Below are positions 42,386 to 52,399 of a stretch of DNA of 64,000 nucleotides, one piece after another (within the stretch, counting starts at the first letter, position 1; each line of letters opens with the position of its first letter). This stretch comes from Halovivax ruber XH-70. Lineage in GTDB: Archaea > Halobacteriota > Halobacteria > Halobacteriales > Natrialbaceae. The position numbers and the translations under genes are program-made. The stretch spans positions 1,922,001-1,986,000 of the forward strand of contig NC_019964.1 of the NCBI RefSeq assembly GCF_000328525.1, written 5' to 3'. The notes beneath the pieces were generated by a model. That model ran no database searches, had not been told where the DNA came from, and saw only the letters and a program-made list of their open reading frames with translations.

Positions 42386-43411
42386 ATGGACGAGGGCGAC
42401 CGGCACCGACAGAGTCGGCTGTTCACCGACGACGATGGGTCGTTCGACGAGTCGCGTGCGCGCGAAGAAGCCCTTCCTGTCGAAGACGGTGAGGTCATCG
42501 ACACGGACGAACTCGCCGATCACCAGACGTACCTGGAGGGTCGGGGGATCTACGACGAACGAAATCGAGTCAACGACCTCACTGGTCGCGAGTGGAAGTA
42601 CGCGACCAAGTCCGTCATCACGGACCGGTATCCGCCCGACCTCCAGCACGACCTGCGAAGCGAACACGGTGGGCAAAAACCGCCCAGACTGTGTACGGAC
42701 CTCATCGAGCGATTCAGCTCGGCCGGAGACCGTGTTCTCGATCCCTTCGCCGGTGTCGGCGGCACGCTGCTTGGGGCGAGTCTGTGCGAATACGAAGGGA
42801 CGGGCCGGCGAACGGCGATCGGCTTCGAACAGACGGAACGCTGGATCGACGTCTACGAGACGGCCCTGGAGCGTGAAAACGCCGATCGACGGGCTCGCGG
42901 CGAACCACCGCTTGCCGAACAGGACATCCGCCATGGTGACTGTACGACTCTGATCGATGACCTTGACGCGGATAGCATCGACCTGCTGTTGACCGACGTC
43001 CCGTACTGGCACATGGACGACCTGGAACAGACGCGCAACGAGGACAACGTGCGCGAGAGTAAGCTCGATTCGTTCGACGACGGCGAAGACGGGACCGCGA
43101 CGCAGTGGGAATCGAAGGCCGATTGGCTGGCGGACATGGGCGAGTGGTTCGCGTCGTTCACCGACGCCGTGAAACCGGACGGCTACGTCGTCGTCTTCAT
43201 CGGCGACATGTATCGCGACCAGTCCTACGAATTTCTCTCCGCGGACCTTGCCCGATCCATCGGCGATGCGGCCCCACTCACACTGAAGGCTTCGCTCGTG
43301 TGGTACGACCCGACCAAGGACTTGCACGTCTACGGCTACCCCTTCTCGTTCGTTCCGTCGATGGTCCATCAGAACGTGCTCGTCTTCCGAGTAGAATCCA
43401 CCGCGACGTGA
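42386..43411 (+). CDS. Orphan DNA methyltransferase (beta/N4-cytosine or N6-adenine type; probable Zim/CTAG methylase)
   Basis: 341 aa. The SAM-binding motif DPFAGVGGTLLGA lies near residue 115, and the catalytic motif is LLLTDVPYW, with DVPY replacing the usual DPPY/SPPY. N-terminal segments EGRGIYDERNRVNDLTGREWKYATKSV and DLRSEHGGQKPPRLCTDLI resemble the conserved haloarchaeal 'zim' family, reported to methylate CTAG. I recall this family from memory and cannot verify. There is no restriction endonuclease nearby, so it is an orphan. Confidence 0.8.
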   Translation: MDEGDRHRQSRLFTDDDGSFDESRAREEALPVEDGEVIDTDELADHQTYLEGRGIYDERNRVNDLTGREWKYATKSVITDRYPPDLQHDLRSEHGGQKPPRLCTDLIERFSSAGDRVLDPFAGVGGTLLGASLCEYEGTGRRTAIGFEQTERWIDVYETALERENADRRARGEPPLAEQDIRHGDCTTLIDDLDADSIDLLLTDVPYWHMDDLEQTRNEDNVRESKLDSFDDGEDGTATQWESKADWLADMGEWFASFTDAVKPDGYVVVFIGDMYRDQSYEFLSADLARSIGDAAPLTLKASLVWYDPTKDLHVYGYPFSFVPSMVHQNVLVFRVESTAT

Positions 43412-43466
43412 CCAGCCGTTCGAAGCCCTACCCAGAACGCAAGGATACCGCTCGCAGTGAACGCAC

Positions 43467-44123
43467 TCAGGCGGCGGTAAACTGGGTTCGCAACGACTCG
43501 ACGGCGGAGTCGTCCATGATGATCGCCAGTTCGTCACCCGAGGCGAGCTCGATGCCGGGAAGCGGAATCGTCAGCGATTCGTCCGCGCCCCCGTGGGCGT
43601 AGACGCGGACATCAGCTGGGAGGTCGAGTTCGCTCAATCGCCGCCCGATCGCCGGCGAACCGGCTTCGACTTCGACGACACGTAGCTGCAGGTCGGTCGC
43701 GAGCTCAGTCACGACGTTGAAATTGCCCCCGAGGAGTGCGGTCTTCGCCCCGGCCGCGCCGAGGCGTTCCGGATAGACGACGTCGTCGACGTTCTCGGCG
43801 TACCTGTCGTACAGTTCCTCGCGATAGTCCTCGTCGATCCGCAGGACGGTTCGACAGCCGTGTTGGTCACCGATCATACAGGCGGTGAAGTTGACGTTCA
43901 GGTCCGGGGTGAACGCACCGATTGCATCGGCCGTTTCGATACCCGCCTCTTCGAGAACCCGTTCCTCGTCCCCGCTGCCGATGATTGCGTCGAACCCGGC
44001 GTTCGTCGCCCGGTCGACGCGATCCGGGTCGGAATCGACGATCGTAACCCGGTGACCTTCGGTCGAGAGGATACGCACCGTTCGACGCCCGACGCGGCCG
44101 TACCCCACGATAACAATGTGCAT
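43467..44123 (-). CDS. TrkA-family potassium uptake regulator
   Basis: 218 aa from the ATG at 44123 (MHIVIVGYGRVGRRTV). Rossmann RCK-N domain: GYGRVGRR, VTIVDSDPDRV, and GSGDEERVLEEAGI; then a short RCK-C domain (about 140-215: LRVVEVEAGSPAIGRRLSELDLP and LASGDELAIIMD). The protein binds NAD(H)/nucleotide and gates a Trk/Ktr-type K+ channel, which is not encoded next to it. Confidence 0.9.
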   Translation of the reverse strand: MHIVIVGYGRVGRRTVRILSTEGHRVTIVDSDPDRVDRATNAGFDAIIGSGDEERVLEEAGIETADAIGAFTPDLNVNFTACMIGDQHGCRTVLRIDEDYREELYDRYAENVDDVVYPERLGAAGAKTALLGGNFNVVTELATDLQLRVVEVEAGSPAIGRRLSELDLPADVRVYAHGGADESLTIPLPGIELASGDELAIIMDDSAVESLRTQFTAA

Positions 44124-44361
44124 GGGAAGCGGTTCGGCCCCATCACACAAATGTACACAGGGTTATCGTAATGTGATTGATCAATTGGTGACCGACGGCG
44201 ACTCGATTCCACCGTTTCGACAGATTACGACCAGAAGTTGGACGAGCAGGAAACCTCTCTCGAATAGTTCATGAATTGAAGCGCCCAGTGAACGATATAA
44301 ACGGAAAAAACGGTACGGACTGGCGGTACAGTTTATCATATTCACAGAATTTCAGTAGTAC

Positions 44362-45867
44362 ATGACCGGACGTGCCGCCGTGCCCGCGGAGGAGTCGCCG
44401 CCGGATCGGGCACAGGCAGAGGTTCTCGGAGTCGTGTTACTACTCGGGCTGGTTGCTGTTGGTTCGCTGTCGCTCATGGTGGTTGCAACCAGCGCCGTCT
44501 CGGACACCCAGAGCCAGGCAGAGACGGAACGAATCGAGCAATCCTTCGTCCAGCTCAGCCAGACGATGGCGACGGCAACGACGGCCGGCGACATGCCCAA
44601 AGCGGTCTCGTTCGACGCGGGTGAGTCCGGCGCGATCACCAAAACGGACGCCGGAACGTTCACGATACAGGGCGGAAACGTCAACGTCACCAGAACGGTC
44701 GGGGCGATCGAGTACAGACACGACGACGGAAGCGTCGTCGCCTATCAGGCTGGTGGGGTCTTCGCAGAACGCGGAAATCAGACTCGCGTCATCTCTAACC
44801 CACCGATTTCGTACGATCCAGTCGACGAGACGCTCACACTCCCAATCACGGACATGAGCGAGAGCCAGGACCTCTCGTCCGGACCAGTGCGCGTTTCGAC
44901 GGCAGCCACAGACCCATTACGTGAGGCGAGTCTGGTCGAAAACGACACGGTGACACTGACGATCCAGGGTCCGTACTATCGTGGCTGGGAGGAGTACTTC
45001 CGCGATGCCGCCGGTTCCGGCGTCGTCGACTCCATCGATCATAGCAAAAACACCGTCGTCGTCAAATTCGGGTACTTCGAGCTTGACGAAGCACTCGATA
45101 CAGGAGCGACGGTTGGAGGGAAGGAGTCGAAATACTTCCACGACAAACACGGCAATATCGGGGAATATTACCGACAAGGAGTTCTCATGCCCGAGATGGA
45201 CCCAGTGATTGACCAAATCATAAAAGACTCAAAATCAGATCCAGTCGCCGACTCTGATAATTTGAGGATGACGAACGGCACCTATTATGTCGACGAAATC
45301 GACGGCGCCGTCGATTACGATGTTGACCTTACAAAAGACGACGTTACCCTCGTTGTGGGGGGCGACGTTAATTTAGACGGTGGAGACATACACGTGACGG
45401 ATAGAGACGGAAAAAAGGAGAACGTATTTCGGATCTATGCTGGCGGAGATAAATTCACATTAGACGGGGAGGTCTGTGTCCAGACTGGTAGCGAATGTGA
45501 AGAAGATGCGACGGCTATTCAGTTCTACGGACCATCCACGATGGCAGTCGATCTGGGTCCTGGATCTGCAGGAACATTCGAGGGACTACTGTACGTTGCA
45601 TCGAACAGCGAGCAGAACGATTGGTGGAACAATCCAGAGGGGAAGTGCGGAGCACACCATCAAATTCACGAACAAGCAAATGGTGCAGATTTCACCGGTT
45701 CGATGGTGGCATACTCCGTCTGTGCCCAATCGAACGGAAATGAGTTCGACTACGACACCGATCTTGCAGACATCGACCTAGATGCGTATCCCGACGAGTA
45801 TTCCCTTCCCCCACAGCTCACGTATCTCAACGTGGCTGTGTACCAAATGGACGTCGATAACAGCTAG
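44362..45867 (+). CDS. Secreted/surface protein with pilin-like N terminus (DUF7289-like)
   Basis: 501 aa. The N terminus RAQAEVLGVVLLLGLVAVGSLSLMVV resembles class III (pilin) signal peptides or the N-terminal anchor of haloarchaeal DUF7289 proteins. The rest is an Asn/Asp/Thr-rich extracellular region with conserved-looking EYRHDDGSVVAYQAGGVFAERG. It contains three Cys and many N-glycosylation sequons. Codon and GC use drop toward the 3' end. First of three related consecutive genes; function unknown. Confidence 0.75.
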   Translation: MTGRAAVPAEESPPDRAQAEVLGVVLLLGLVAVGSLSLMVVATSAVSDTQSQAETERIEQSFVQLSQTMATATTAGDMPKAVSFDAGESGAITKTDAGTFTIQGGNVNVTRTVGAIEYRHDDGSVVAYQAGGVFAERGNQTRVISNPPISYDPVDETLTLPITDMSESQDLSSGPVRVSTAATDPLREASLVENDTVTLTIQGPYYRGWEEYFRDAAGSGVVDSIDHSKNTVVVKFGYFELDEALDTGATVGGKESKYFHDKHGNIGEYYRQGVLMPEMDPVIDQIIKDSKSDPVADSDNLRMTNGTYYVDEIDGAVDYDVDLTKDDVTLVVGGDVNLDGGDIHVTDRDGKKENVFRIYAGGDKFTLDGEVCVQTGSECEEDATAIQFYGPSTMAVDLGPGSAGTFEGLLYVASNSEQNDWWNNPEGKCGAHHQIHEQANGADFTGSMVAYSVCAQSNGNEFDYDTDLADIDLDAYPDEYSLPPQLTYLNVAVYQMDVDNS

Positions 45868-46143
45868 CCGAAGGCAGGGTCGATTGACGTAGCTTCGTAT
45901 ACCTCAGGCCCTCAATCCGCAACAGATTGACTCCATAGCGGGTCGTCCGAATATCCGATCTCCGTACGCGCACTTCCAGCAGTGTATTGAACCGCACGAC
46001 GGGCTAAAGCCCAGTAACACCACCATCCAGGAAACGCGTGCAGTAATTTTTCCAACGATCCACTCACGACGATCGACACACCAGCATAATTTAGTGAAAG
46101 TAATAAATAATGTTATTACAGTTGGATCCATTTGCTCCTAGCG

Positions 46144-48486
46144 ATGACTCATGGGTTGGGGCCGAACCGAACGAATGGAAATCCACCATCCACCGGGGAC
46201 GGGTGCCATCGTCGGTTCGGGAGACGGACGAATCGAAGCATCTCCGCAGTCCTCGGCATCGTTCTCCTGTTCGGGATGGTTCTCATCGGTGCCGCAGTAC
46301 TCGCTGTCTCAGGGATGGCCCTGATCGATTCGCTGCAATCGGACTCAGCGGAGAGCCAGGGGCTCAACGAACTGGACCAGCTAGATCACACGCTCACGAC
46401 GCAGGGCTACGATTCCGATAGCGTCCGCTCCTTCGCGCTCTCGGACGGTGCCTACGAGATGGTGCAGGACGGGACGATCACCATCACGGCGAAGGGACAG
46501 TTCGCCGGGTCGGAAACGGTCGTCGACGACCTCGCCCTCCAGACGATCAGTCTCGAGACCGACGAGGGCCAGACCGTCGGCTATCAAGCTGGTGGGGTGT
46601 TCGTCGGCACCGACGACAGCAGTCGCGTTCACTCAGAGCCAGCCCTCAGCTACGAGACACGGAACGCAACCGGAGACGCATCGAAGCACCTCTCGTTTTC
46701 CGTCGTCGACTTGCAAGGAAATCTGAGCACCGGAGAAAACCGGGTCGAAGAACGATCGAGAGAACGCTCTCGAGAGACGCTCGAGAACATTAGATACGTC
46801 GCTGGTGTCGAAATCCGCATCGAGAATACGACGTACCACCACGCGTGGGACACCTTCCTCAGCGACGAATTTGGCCACTCGGCAGTTACTCACTACGAAC
46901 ACAACCAGACTGTCGTCGTCGAGGCGGACATCGATCACAACCGTCCGTTCTCACAGTACGTCAATCTCTACCCGACGATATACGGCGGTCTTCACGCTGG
47001 TGCCAATTCTCCCGTCGAGCTGAGTGCGGACGGACTCACGATCGACAGTTACGATAGTCGAGACGGACCGTACGTGTCCGGTAACACGACGGCTGACCTC
47101 TTCACCGTCGACACGAGTGAGTTGCGAGTGACGTCAGCAGCTGACATCGACGGCCTCCCCGTGGCGAACGAGAATCTCAAAATACAACCGGGGGCGAGCG
47201 TCACACCGTTTGCCTTCTACGAAGACTCGCTCTTACCCCCCTCCCAGAGTTCGGACGTTCTGACGGCCAACTTCACGGAGCCGTTCGATACGATCGAACC
47301 CGTCACCGACGAGGTGACGAATCAGGCGATTCCGAACCTGAAAGCCAATGATACAGCGCTAACACCCAATCCCGGACCGGGCCTCTACTATCGTGACGGT
47401 GACGCAACCCTCACACACGAGACGATCGACACCGGGTCCGGCAACACCGGTGTTCACATCGGCGTCACCGGCGATCTGACGATGAAAAACGTCGACCTGA
47501 CCGGCACCGGGCAGGCGCACCTCTACGTGACCGGGGACGAAATCGACCTCACCAACGTCGACGTCCCGGACCACAACGCCAGCAGTCTGTGGATCTACGC
47601 CACCGAGAACACGTCGATCACGATCGGCGATCGGTTCGAGGGTGTGGTCTACGCTCCGGGGAGTGACGAACTGACGATCGAAGATGGGACGGATATCTAC
47701 GGCAGCGTCGTCGGCGGGACCCCGGACATCGGCGACGATGTCGCCGTCCACTTCGACGAGTCGCTCAGATCGGCCGAGGCACTGTCGGAAGAGGACCTGA
47801 ACCAGTCCTGGTCGTCGACCGAACCGAACGAACTCGACGTGAGCTTCGTGCTGGACTCGACCGGATCGATGGAGTGGAACGACCCCGACGATCTCATCAA
47901 ACCGGCCACGCAGAATGCGATCGGGATGCTAACGTCGCCGTATCATCGTGCTGGCGTCTATGAGTTCGACCAGTCAGGGCGGACGTTACACGACATCAGT
48001 GGTGACCTCGACGCCGTGCACGATTCGGTCGTCGCGAACGAGGATGGTGGAACGGACATCAGTACGGGCATCGAACACGCACTCGATCGGCATGCAGCGT
48101 TCGAAGATCCCGACCGCGAAAAGCACATGATTCTGATGACCGACGGGGAAAACTCGCCAGTGTGGTGGGGCCCAGATCCAGACGAAAAAACGCTCGACCA
48201 AGCAGAACGAGCAGCGGCAAACAATGTCACTATCTGGACGATCGCCTTCTCAGATAACGCCGACGCAGACCTCATGGGAGAAATAGCCTCGATCACTGGT
48301 GGCGAAAGCGAAACAGTCGAAGAGGCAGCTGACATCGAAGACGTCATGGAACAATTCCTCGCGGAAGTAATCGACGAAGAGGAGACGATCGACCTCGACG
48401 TCAACCTCGAGTTTGACGCAAATCCACGGACCAATCACGACGCGTTCGACGTCGAGACGTTCACGTTCGAGATCGAAGGGAACTGA
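46144..48486 (+). CDS. Pilin-like anchored surface protein with von Willebrand factor A domain
   Basis: 780 aa from the ATG at 46144; a TTG four codons upstream is possible. The N terminus NRSISAVLGIVLLFGMVLIGAA is the same anchor as in the neighbours, and GQTVGYQAGGVFVGTDD parallels the first gene. Residues about 430-545 look like a beta-helix (polyPro-like turns with GNTGVHIGVTGDLTMKNV). A C-terminal vWA domain (about 555-750) has MIDAS residues VLDSTGSMEW, EDGGTDISTG and MTDGENS. Probably an extracellular adhesion or assembly protein (inference). Confidence 0.82.
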   Translation: MTHGLGPNRTNGNPPSTGDGCHRRFGRRTNRSISAVLGIVLLFGMVLIGAAVLAVSGMALIDSLQSDSAESQGLNELDQLDHTLTTQGYDSDSVRSFALSDGAYEMVQDGTITITAKGQFAGSETVVDDLALQTISLETDEGQTVGYQAGGVFVGTDDSSRVHSEPALSYETRNATGDASKHLSFSVVDLQGNLSTGENRVEERSRERSRETLENIRYVAGVEIRIENTTYHHAWDTFLSDEFGHSAVTHYEHNQTVVVEADIDHNRPFSQYVNLYPTIYGGLHAGANSPVELSADGLTIDSYDSRDGPYVSGNTTADLFTVDTSELRVTSAADIDGLPVANENLKIQPGASVTPFAFYEDSLLPPSQSSDVLTANFTEPFDTIEPVTDEVTNQAIPNLKANDTALTPNPGPGLYYRDGDATLTHETIDTGSGNTGVHIGVTGDLTMKNVDLTGTGQAHLYVTGDEIDLTNVDVPDHNASSLWIYATENTSITIGDRFEGVVYAPGSDELTIEDGTDIYGSVVGGTPDIGDDVAVHFDESLRSAEALSEEDLNQSWSSTEPNELDVSFVLDSTGSMEWNDPDDLIKPATQNAIGMLTSPYHRAGVYEFDQSGRTLHDISGDLDAVHDSVVANEDGGTDISTGIEHALDRHAAFEDPDREKHMILMTDGENSPVWWGPDPDEKTLDQAERAAANNVTIWTIAFSDNADADLMGEIASITGGESETVEEAADIEDVMEQFLAEVIDEEETIDLDVNLEFDANPRTNHDAFDVETFTFEIEGN

Positions 48487-48611
48487 TCGACTAGAACGCA
48501 ACCGTTCTTCGATTCATTCACATTTTTAATCAAACCTCTCGGTCCAATGGAGCGTGGGTGACCAAACTGATTCGAGATCGATAGTGAAAAGTGTCAAAAT
48601 GCAGTATAGCG

Positions 48612-48627
48612 CCACCAACGTTGGTGG
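48612..48627. promoter_or_regulatory. Perfect 16-bp palindrome (candidate operator)
   Basis: CCACCAACGTTGGTGG reads the same on both strands with no spacer. It lies about 130 bp upstream of the ATG at 48743 and 125 bp after the previous stop, in an AT-rich spacer, where a dimeric regulator could bind. Confidence 0.5.
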
Positions 48628-48742
48628 GAGAGTCACACGCACATTCGAGGTGCTTGAGTATCATCCGTATTCAATTTTACATGTATGAGTCGTTATCATT
48701 CCGGTAGCATTATGATTGGCTGAGAGAATACCACGTCAACTA

Positions 48743-51613
48743 ATGGGATTTGGGGAAGATACACAGGAACAAGGGGGCCGTGGGATTACCGAAACTGATC
48801 CCACGTCGAATTGCGAACGAAGTGTGTCCCCCATCGTCGGGATTATTCTACTGTTTGGACTGGTGTTCATCGGCGCTGCCGCCGTCGCAACTGCTGGGAT
48901 TGTACTGATGGACGATATTCAATCGACATCAGTCGCTGAACGGACCGAACAGTGTACGATGGAGACCAACCATCGGATTGCAACGGTGATCGCTAACGGT
49001 GGTGTCGAGGAACTCCCGTGTGATGGTGGCCAGTATGTCGACGATGGTACGGTGCACCTCGTCTGGCACAATGGGAGTGCGGGTCAAGATATGCTGACTA
49101 CGTTCTCTCACTCGACAGCGACGATCGACGAACTAGGTGCCCTCGAATACAATATCGAGGGAGAGTCCTATGCCTATCAGGCAGGAGGCATCTGGAAGGG
49201 GACAGGGGACTCCATAAACCCAATTACAGGGCCTTCGTTCTCGTACCAGTCAGCGGCCAATTCAAATACAAATTCCGCAGCACTAGAGATCAACCCGATT
49301 GTCGTCGACGGGCAACAAAGTGGAACCACCCCGAAACAACTGTCACGGGGAATGAACAGTAGTGATGCGTTTGCAGATGCTCTGCGTGCCGGCGAACGAA
49401 ACGGATACACACACCTTACCCTGCTCGTCGAAAGCAAGTACCACGCTGGGTGGAAGAGTCACTTCGACTCTAAGATGAACGGATCGAACGTGGCCATCAA
49501 ATCTGGTGGTGCACTCAATATCGACGGCGTAAACGAAGACCAAACAGTTGCTGTGGAAATTAGTAACGCGATCGATCCGGAACCTCGATTCGAAGTCGTC
49601 GCCGATAACGGATTGGTTGGCGCAACTGCTGCTCAAACAGACGTGTACGCCCCACAGGCTGGTGGAGGGGGAGCCGGTGCCGGAGGTAACAAACTTCGAA
49701 TTTCGGCGGCAATCGAGAATACCGGCGTCCAGACCGGCAGTACGACAGCAACACTCAAAATCCCAGGAACGGGTATCACTGATGACGTCGATATCACGAA
49801 TATCAAACCGGGAGAGACGGAAACCGTAGAATTCGCCGTCAACTACGGTAACGTTGTGAGTAGCAACATGGAACCAGGGAACGTCTATGAGTACAATATC
49901 ACTACTGAAGACGATTACCTCAACAAACACGGTTCGTTCCTCTATGCCACACAAGAAGACGCTGATTTAGCGGTCGAAAACCCACGTGTCGATGGTAAAG
50001 ATGCTTCGAGTGAATCGTCACCAGTACTGGCTAACGAGCAGAACGTAACCCTGAGCGTCGATGTGCATAATATCGGTGGCTCGTCAGTGACGGATGCCGA
50101 ACTGGCACTTTCGATGGTGGTTGACGAAGCTGGCGAATCTGATCCGTACAATCTCGCAGGTAAATCCTACGAAGTCGACCGAAAGTACGGGGAGAATGCG
50201 ACCGTTACGTGGGAACTCAATCGTAGTTCCCTCCTCGAAGCAGAACACGAATTCACTGTCTCGGCCGTTAACAACGCTAGCTCGACGACTGGCTACTTCG
50301 TCGTGGAAAACGGTGTCGACATCGGCGACACGGAACTGCGCCTCGACCCGGGGACTCAGGTGAACGCGACGGTAGCTGGGACGGAGATGTCGAGTGCCAG
50401 CCGAAGCTACTCGGGAGAACATACGGTCGGCCACCCAATTACCGACAGAAGCGCTGGTTCATTCACGACCGACGAGAACGGTATGTCGTACAGTTTCGAT
50501 GCACCAGGGCCGGACTCGGAGAGTGATGAACTACAGATGTCCGACGATGGAGGGTGGGTCGCACCGGATGGAACTAAACCGGATGTGTCGGTTGAATGGA
50601 ATTGGGGTTGGGACTATAGCTGGACCTGGGACACCGATGAGCTCGTCTGGGACGAAGATGCCGGCTACGAGTTGACGTGGGAACAAGGTGGCAACTGGGG
50701 CTGGACCGGACCGACTGGTGACGACGTCGTGATCGCCGGGAAAGAAGGGGAGACAGTTGGCGAACCAACCGGGACCCTCCCCCGATATGATATTCAATGG
50801 CTCCCGGGAAGCGCGACGCTCATCACGCAGCCGGTGGACGAGAACAACGACCCAATCGAAGAACCGTCACCGATTGACGGTGTCGATTGGCACGGAACAA
50901 ACCTCAACGTCGAAAAGGACGCGACGAGACCGATTTACGAACACTCGTTCCAGACGAACGAACGAGTGAGTTTCCAGATGGAAGCATCGTCACATATGCA
51001 CGGCGGTGGCGGCTTCTGTGGACCATACGCAACCGAAACGAGTTACGAGTTCGTAGACGGCAGCGTATATGCGAACGAATACTGTGCAGGCAGTGGCTCC
51101 GTAAACGGCGGAGATCTCGTCAACCTCAACGCGGATACCAACACGGAATCGACGAACGTTCGCGTACTCCAGGATGGAGATCAGCTCCCCGACATCGAGT
51201 CCGGGAGTGAGTGGCAGCGGGACGTAGACGAACTCCTCGAACGAGACGGAATCGATGCCACGGTTCGACCAGATGGAACACTCGATCTAAAAGAAAATGA
51301 GTTCATCTTCGCGTTCGAACTGACGCATCACCCTGAGCAGTACAATACCGCCCCAAACGTTCCCCAGGATATCAGCCAAGAGGATTACTGGAATCTCGCA
51401 CACAGTAATGACGGCGATCCAAACTTCAACGACATGATCGTCCACGTCGAGATCAACCCGCCAGATGTCCCTGCTGACTTCGAACTCGACGGGGACTTCC
51501 ACAGCGGTTCGGGGACAACGAGCATCGGTCCCGGTTCATCGAACGGCACAGGCGGTTCCAGCAGCGACACCGATAGCGTGGATGTCGGGTCAGACGAGAT
51601 CATCATTGGATAG
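48743..51613 (+). CDS. Large pilin-like anchored surface protein with CARDB-like and Trp-rich regions
   Basis: 956 aa from the ATG at 48743; a TTG nine codons upstream is possible. The N terminus ERSVSPIVGIILLFGLVFIG is a pilin-like anchor, then GESYAYQAGGIWKG parallels the other two proteins. Repeated beta-sandwich stretches with AIENTGVQTGSTTATLKIPG and VDVHNIGGSSVTDAELAL resemble CARDB adhesion domains. Residues near 620-660 form a Trp-rich patch (nine Trp in about 38). The Ser/Gly-rich C terminus has no anchor. Lower GC than the core genome suggests fast evolution or transfer. Confidence 0.78.
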   Translation: MGFGEDTQEQGGRGITETDPTSNCERSVSPIVGIILLFGLVFIGAAAVATAGIVLMDDIQSTSVAERTEQCTMETNHRIATVIANGGVEELPCDGGQYVDDGTVHLVWHNGSAGQDMLTTFSHSTATIDELGALEYNIEGESYAYQAGGIWKGTGDSINPITGPSFSYQSAANSNTNSAALEINPIVVDGQQSGTTPKQLSRGMNSSDAFADALRAGERNGYTHLTLLVESKYHAGWKSHFDSKMNGSNVAIKSGGALNIDGVNEDQTVAVEISNAIDPEPRFEVVADNGLVGATAAQTDVYAPQAGGGGAGAGGNKLRISAAIENTGVQTGSTTATLKIPGTGITDDVDITNIKPGETETVEFAVNYGNVVSSNMEPGNVYEYNITTEDDYLNKHGSFLYATQEDADLAVENPRVDGKDASSESSPVLANEQNVTLSVDVHNIGGSSVTDAELALSMVVDEAGESDPYNLAGKSYEVDRKYGENATVTWELNRSSLLEAEHEFTVSAVNNASSTTGYFVVENGVDIGDTELRLDPGTQVNATVAGTEMSSASRSYSGEHTVGHPITDRSAGSFTTDENGMSYSFDAPGPDSESDELQMSDDGGWVAPDGTKPDVSVEWNWGWDYSWTWDTDELVWDEDAGYELTWEQGGNWGWTGPTGDDVVIAGKEGETVGEPTGTLPRYDIQWLPGSATLITQPVDENNDPIEEPSPIDGVDWHGTNLNVEKDATRPIYEHSFQTNERVSFQMEASSHMHGGGGFCGPYATETSYEFVDGSVYANEYCAGSGSVNGGDLVNLNADTNTESTNVRVLQDGDQLPDIESGSEWQRDVDELLERDGIDATVRPDGTLDLKENEFIFAFELTHHPEQYNTAPNVPQDISQEDYWNLAHSNDGDPNFNDMIVHVEINPPDVPADFELDGDFHSGSGTTSIGPGSSNGTGGSSSDTDSVDVGSDEIIIG

Positions 51614-51687
51614 GCCGTCAACTAGCGAATCCAACACTCACTCTGCTCGAAACAGTTACTAGAGAGAATTGCGAAGAATCGACGCCC

Positions 51688-52341
51688 TTACTCGGTTGCT
51701 TCTCGCTCGATCGTCGTCTTCACGTCGTCCCACACCTCGTCAGGTGTCTGTTCCCCGTCGATACGCGCTAACTGGTCCTGTTCGTCGTAAAACTCGATGA
51801 CCGGTTCGGTGTTGTCGTGGTAGACACGCAAGCGGTCTTTGACGGTCTCCTCGGTGTCGTCATCGCGCTGGACGAGTTCGCCACCGCACTCGTCGCAGAC
51901 ACCGTCGGTTGCCGGCGGATCGAAGTCGACGTGGAAGTTCGTCCCGCACTCTTCACAGACGCGACGGCCGGTGAGTCGATCGACCAGTTCGTCCTCGCTC
52001 ACGTCGAGGGCGAGGACGACGTCCAGATCGGTCATCTCCTCGAGCTCTCGCGCCTGTTCCATGTTCCGGGGGTAGCCATCGAGGACGAATCCGTCGGCTT
52101 CGATGAGTGCCGTCTCGACGATCGTGTTGACGACTTCGTCGGGGACGAGTTCGCCCTGGTCCATGTACTCCCGCGGGGTGTCGTACTCGAGCCCGAGGTC
52201 GGAGATGTCCATGTCCTTGTTCGCCCGGAGGGCATCACCCGTCGTGACGTGCTCGACATCGAACGTCTCGGTGATACGTGCGCTCTGTGTTCCCTTCCCG
52301 GCGCCTGGCGCGCCCATGATAAGAATCCGTGGGTCGGTCAT
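51688..52341 (-). CDS. adk: Adenylate kinase
   Basis: 217 aa from the ATG at 52341 ([19 protein letters not shown]). P-loop [32 protein letters not shown] and the zinc [11 protein letters not shown] with CDECGGEL are all intact, so a long-form zinc-containing enzyme that interconverts ATP+AMP and 2 ADP. In many archaea adk follows secY directly; here a respiratory gene block lies between them. Confidence 0.97.
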   Translation of the reverse strand: MTDPRILIMGAPGAGKGTQSARITETFDVEHVTTGDALRANKDMDISDLGLEYDTPREYMDQGELVPDEVVNTIVETALIEADGFVLDGYPRNMEQARELEEMTDLDVVLALDVSEDELVDRLTGRRVCEECGTNFHVDFDPPATDGVCDECGGELVQRDDDTEETVKDRLRVYHDNTEPVIEFYDEQDQLARIDGEQTPDEVWDDVKTTIEREATE

Positions 52342-52399
52342 GAGAAAGCGTTCACCGCCCCCGCATAAATGCTTAAAGAATGGACCGCGAACTGCGCGT

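Noticed and set aside
46001-46012. GGGCTaaAGCCC hairpin resembling the ends of IS200/IS605-type elements
   Set aside because: The stem is only 5 bp with a 2-nt loop, and there is no transposase fragment or second end nearby.
45904-46131. 75-residue minus-strand frame in the AT-rich spacer
   Set aside because: Rich in Cys, Trp and Ile with no acidic bias, no motif and no promoter. It overlaps only non-coding DNA but does not look haloarchaeal.
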